A stretch of 64,000 nt of DNA, taken from NCBI GenBank assembly GCA_009778325.1, contig WRJZ01000051.1, forward strand, positions 1-64,000, given 5' to 3'. The DNA comes from Candidatus Endomicrobium neocapritermitis (GTDB lineage Bacteria; Elusimicrobiota; Endomicrobiia; Endomicrobiales; Endomicrobiaceae). Made by a program: the position numbers and the translations under genes. A model generated the notes under the pieces. It was given only the letters and a program-made list of their open reading frames with translations, was not told where the DNA came from and made no database searches. Shown piece after piece: positions 63,103-64,000 of this stretch (position 1 is the first letter of the stretch; each line of letters starts with the position of its first letter).

Positions 63103-64000
63103 ATCAGCTCACGCTGAAAGTTTTTAGGAGGCTCAACGCCTATATGCCTGTAACCCGCTTCGGTTACGACTCTTCCGCGCGAAGTTCTTGCGATGAATCC
63201 CGATTGTATAAGATACGGCTCATAAACGTCGGTAATAGTGTCGCTTTCTTCGGAAATAGCCACAGCCAAAGTATCAACGCCTACGGGCCCGCCGCTGAAT
63301 TTATTTATCATTGTCGTAAGAAGAAGTCTGTCCATTTTATCAAGGCCTGCCTCGTCAACTTCCAAAGCGTTTAAAGCTTCCTGCGCTACCTGCCTTGTAA
63401 CTTTTCCGTCTGTTCTTAGTTCGGCAAAATCCCTTACCCTTTTTAAAAGTCTGTTAACAATTCTCGGCGTTCCCCTTGAGCGCCTTGCGATTTCTTCCGC
63501 CGCGTCATCGTCAATTTCAATATTCATTATCGCGCCTGAACGTTTAACAATATGTATAAGCTCTTTAATGCCATAAAACTCCAAATGTCCGATAATTCCG
63601 AATCTGTCTCTCAGCGGGCTTGAAAGAAGTCCGGCTCTTGTCGTGGCCCCTACTAAAGTAAATCTCGGAACAGGCAGTTTAATCGTCTTTGCCGACGGGC
63701 CTTGCCCGATTATTATATCAAGTTCAAAATCTTCCATTACCGGATAAAGAGATTCTTCAACAAGATGGTTCATTCTGTGAATTTCATCTATAAAAAAAAC
63801 ATCGCCTTCGGAGAGATTCGTCAAAATCGCGGCCAAATCCCCGACCCTTTCCAAAACAGGTCCGGAAGTTATTCTCAAGTTTCCGCCCATCTCTTTTGCT
63901 ATTATATGCGACAGCGTTGTTTTTCCGAGTCCCGGAGGAGCATAAAAAAGACAGTGGTCAAGAGCTTCTCCTCTTTTTTTCGCCGCTTCTATAAAAACTT
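63099..64000 (-). CDS. ruvB: RuvB Holliday-junction branch-migration ATPase, 5' part missing
   Basis: The minus-strand frame is open to the window edge, so the true start lies beyond 64000. Visible: Walker [18 protein letters not shown] near the edge, GPVLER, Walker [13 protein letters not shown], sensor motif [18 protein letters not shown], and the winged-helix C-terminus ([22 protein letters not shown]). RuvB is the motor of RuvAB. queH is coupled to its end. Confidence 0.97.
   Translation of the reverse strand, partial: VFIEAAKKRGEALDHCLFYAPPGLGKTTLSHIIAKEMGGNLRITSGPVLERVGDLAAILTNLSEGDVFFIDEIHRMNHLVEESLYPVMEDFELDIIIGQGPSAKTIKLPVPRFTLVGATTRAGLLSSPLRDRFGIIGHLEFYGIKELIHIVKRSGAIMNIEIDDDAAEEIARRSRGTPRIVNRLLKRVRDFAELRTDGKVTRQVAQEALNALEVDEAGLDKMDRLLLTTMINKFSGGPVGVDTLAVAISEESDTITDVYEPYLIQSGFIARTSRGRVVTEAGYRHIGVEPPKNFQRELI

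Overview
The window reads as chromosomal DNA of a low-GC, diderm (LPS-bearing), probably fermentative bacterium. It carries Kdo and heptose synthesis, LptCAB, LpxL, LpxK and WaaA, a mannose-type PTS with Ser46-HPr and HPr kinase, a GH57 glucanotransferase, and very large Chlamydia-Pmp-like autotransporters. This mix best fits Elusimicrobiota (Endomicrobium/Elusimicrobium-like). That placement is an inference from gene content; no rRNA gene is present to confirm it.

Layout. Every recognised gene except typA lies on the minus strand, so transcription runs from high to low coordinates. Region 1 (1-8156) is the N-terminal 2718 codons of a giant Pmp-like autotransporter whose 3' end lies outside the window. 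It is preceded by a promoter, a structured leader and a terminator hairpin (8200-8409). Region 2 (8493-17000) holds hemW, a stomatin/NfeD pair, lepB, lepA, ptsI and ptsH. Region 3 (16155-25046) is the sugar-PTS and its control module: EIID, EIIC, GH57, EIIB, EIIA, yvcK, rapZ, hprK, a ptsN-like EIIA and hpf. Region 4 (25094-34132) is envelope biogenesis: lptB, lptA, lptC, lpxL, kdsC, kdsA, pyrG, kdsB, the heptose-7-P kinase and hldD, from a promoter at 34160-34189. Divergent typA follows (34373-36199).

Region 5 (36311-41950) is a second Pmp-like autotransporter with an unusual C-terminal coiled coil plus OmpA domain. Region 6 (42068-52718) holds a CDF metal exporter and LPS core genes: gmhB, lpxK, GT2, GT4, a PIG-L deacetylase, three GT9 heptosyltransferase-like genes (one fused to a DUF374 acyltransferase-like domain) and waaA. 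Region 7 (52851-64000) holds an unrecognised protein, secF, secD and yajC, two paralogous HD-domain genes, the queuosine genes tgt, queA and queH, a secreted CX5R phosphatase, a SpoIID-like protein, a small outer-membrane protein and the 3' part of ruvB.

The most striking non-coding signal is a dense family of about 22 long inverted repeats, one in most gaps wider than about 80 bp. Their arms are arrays of degenerate 7-9 nt units in several unrelated sequence versions, and the central cores are interchangeable: the same arms carry different cores and the same core sits between different arms. Several supply the last codons and stop of the neighbouring gene. A separate 271-bp MITE-like element with ~29-bp terminal inverted repeats ends yvcK.
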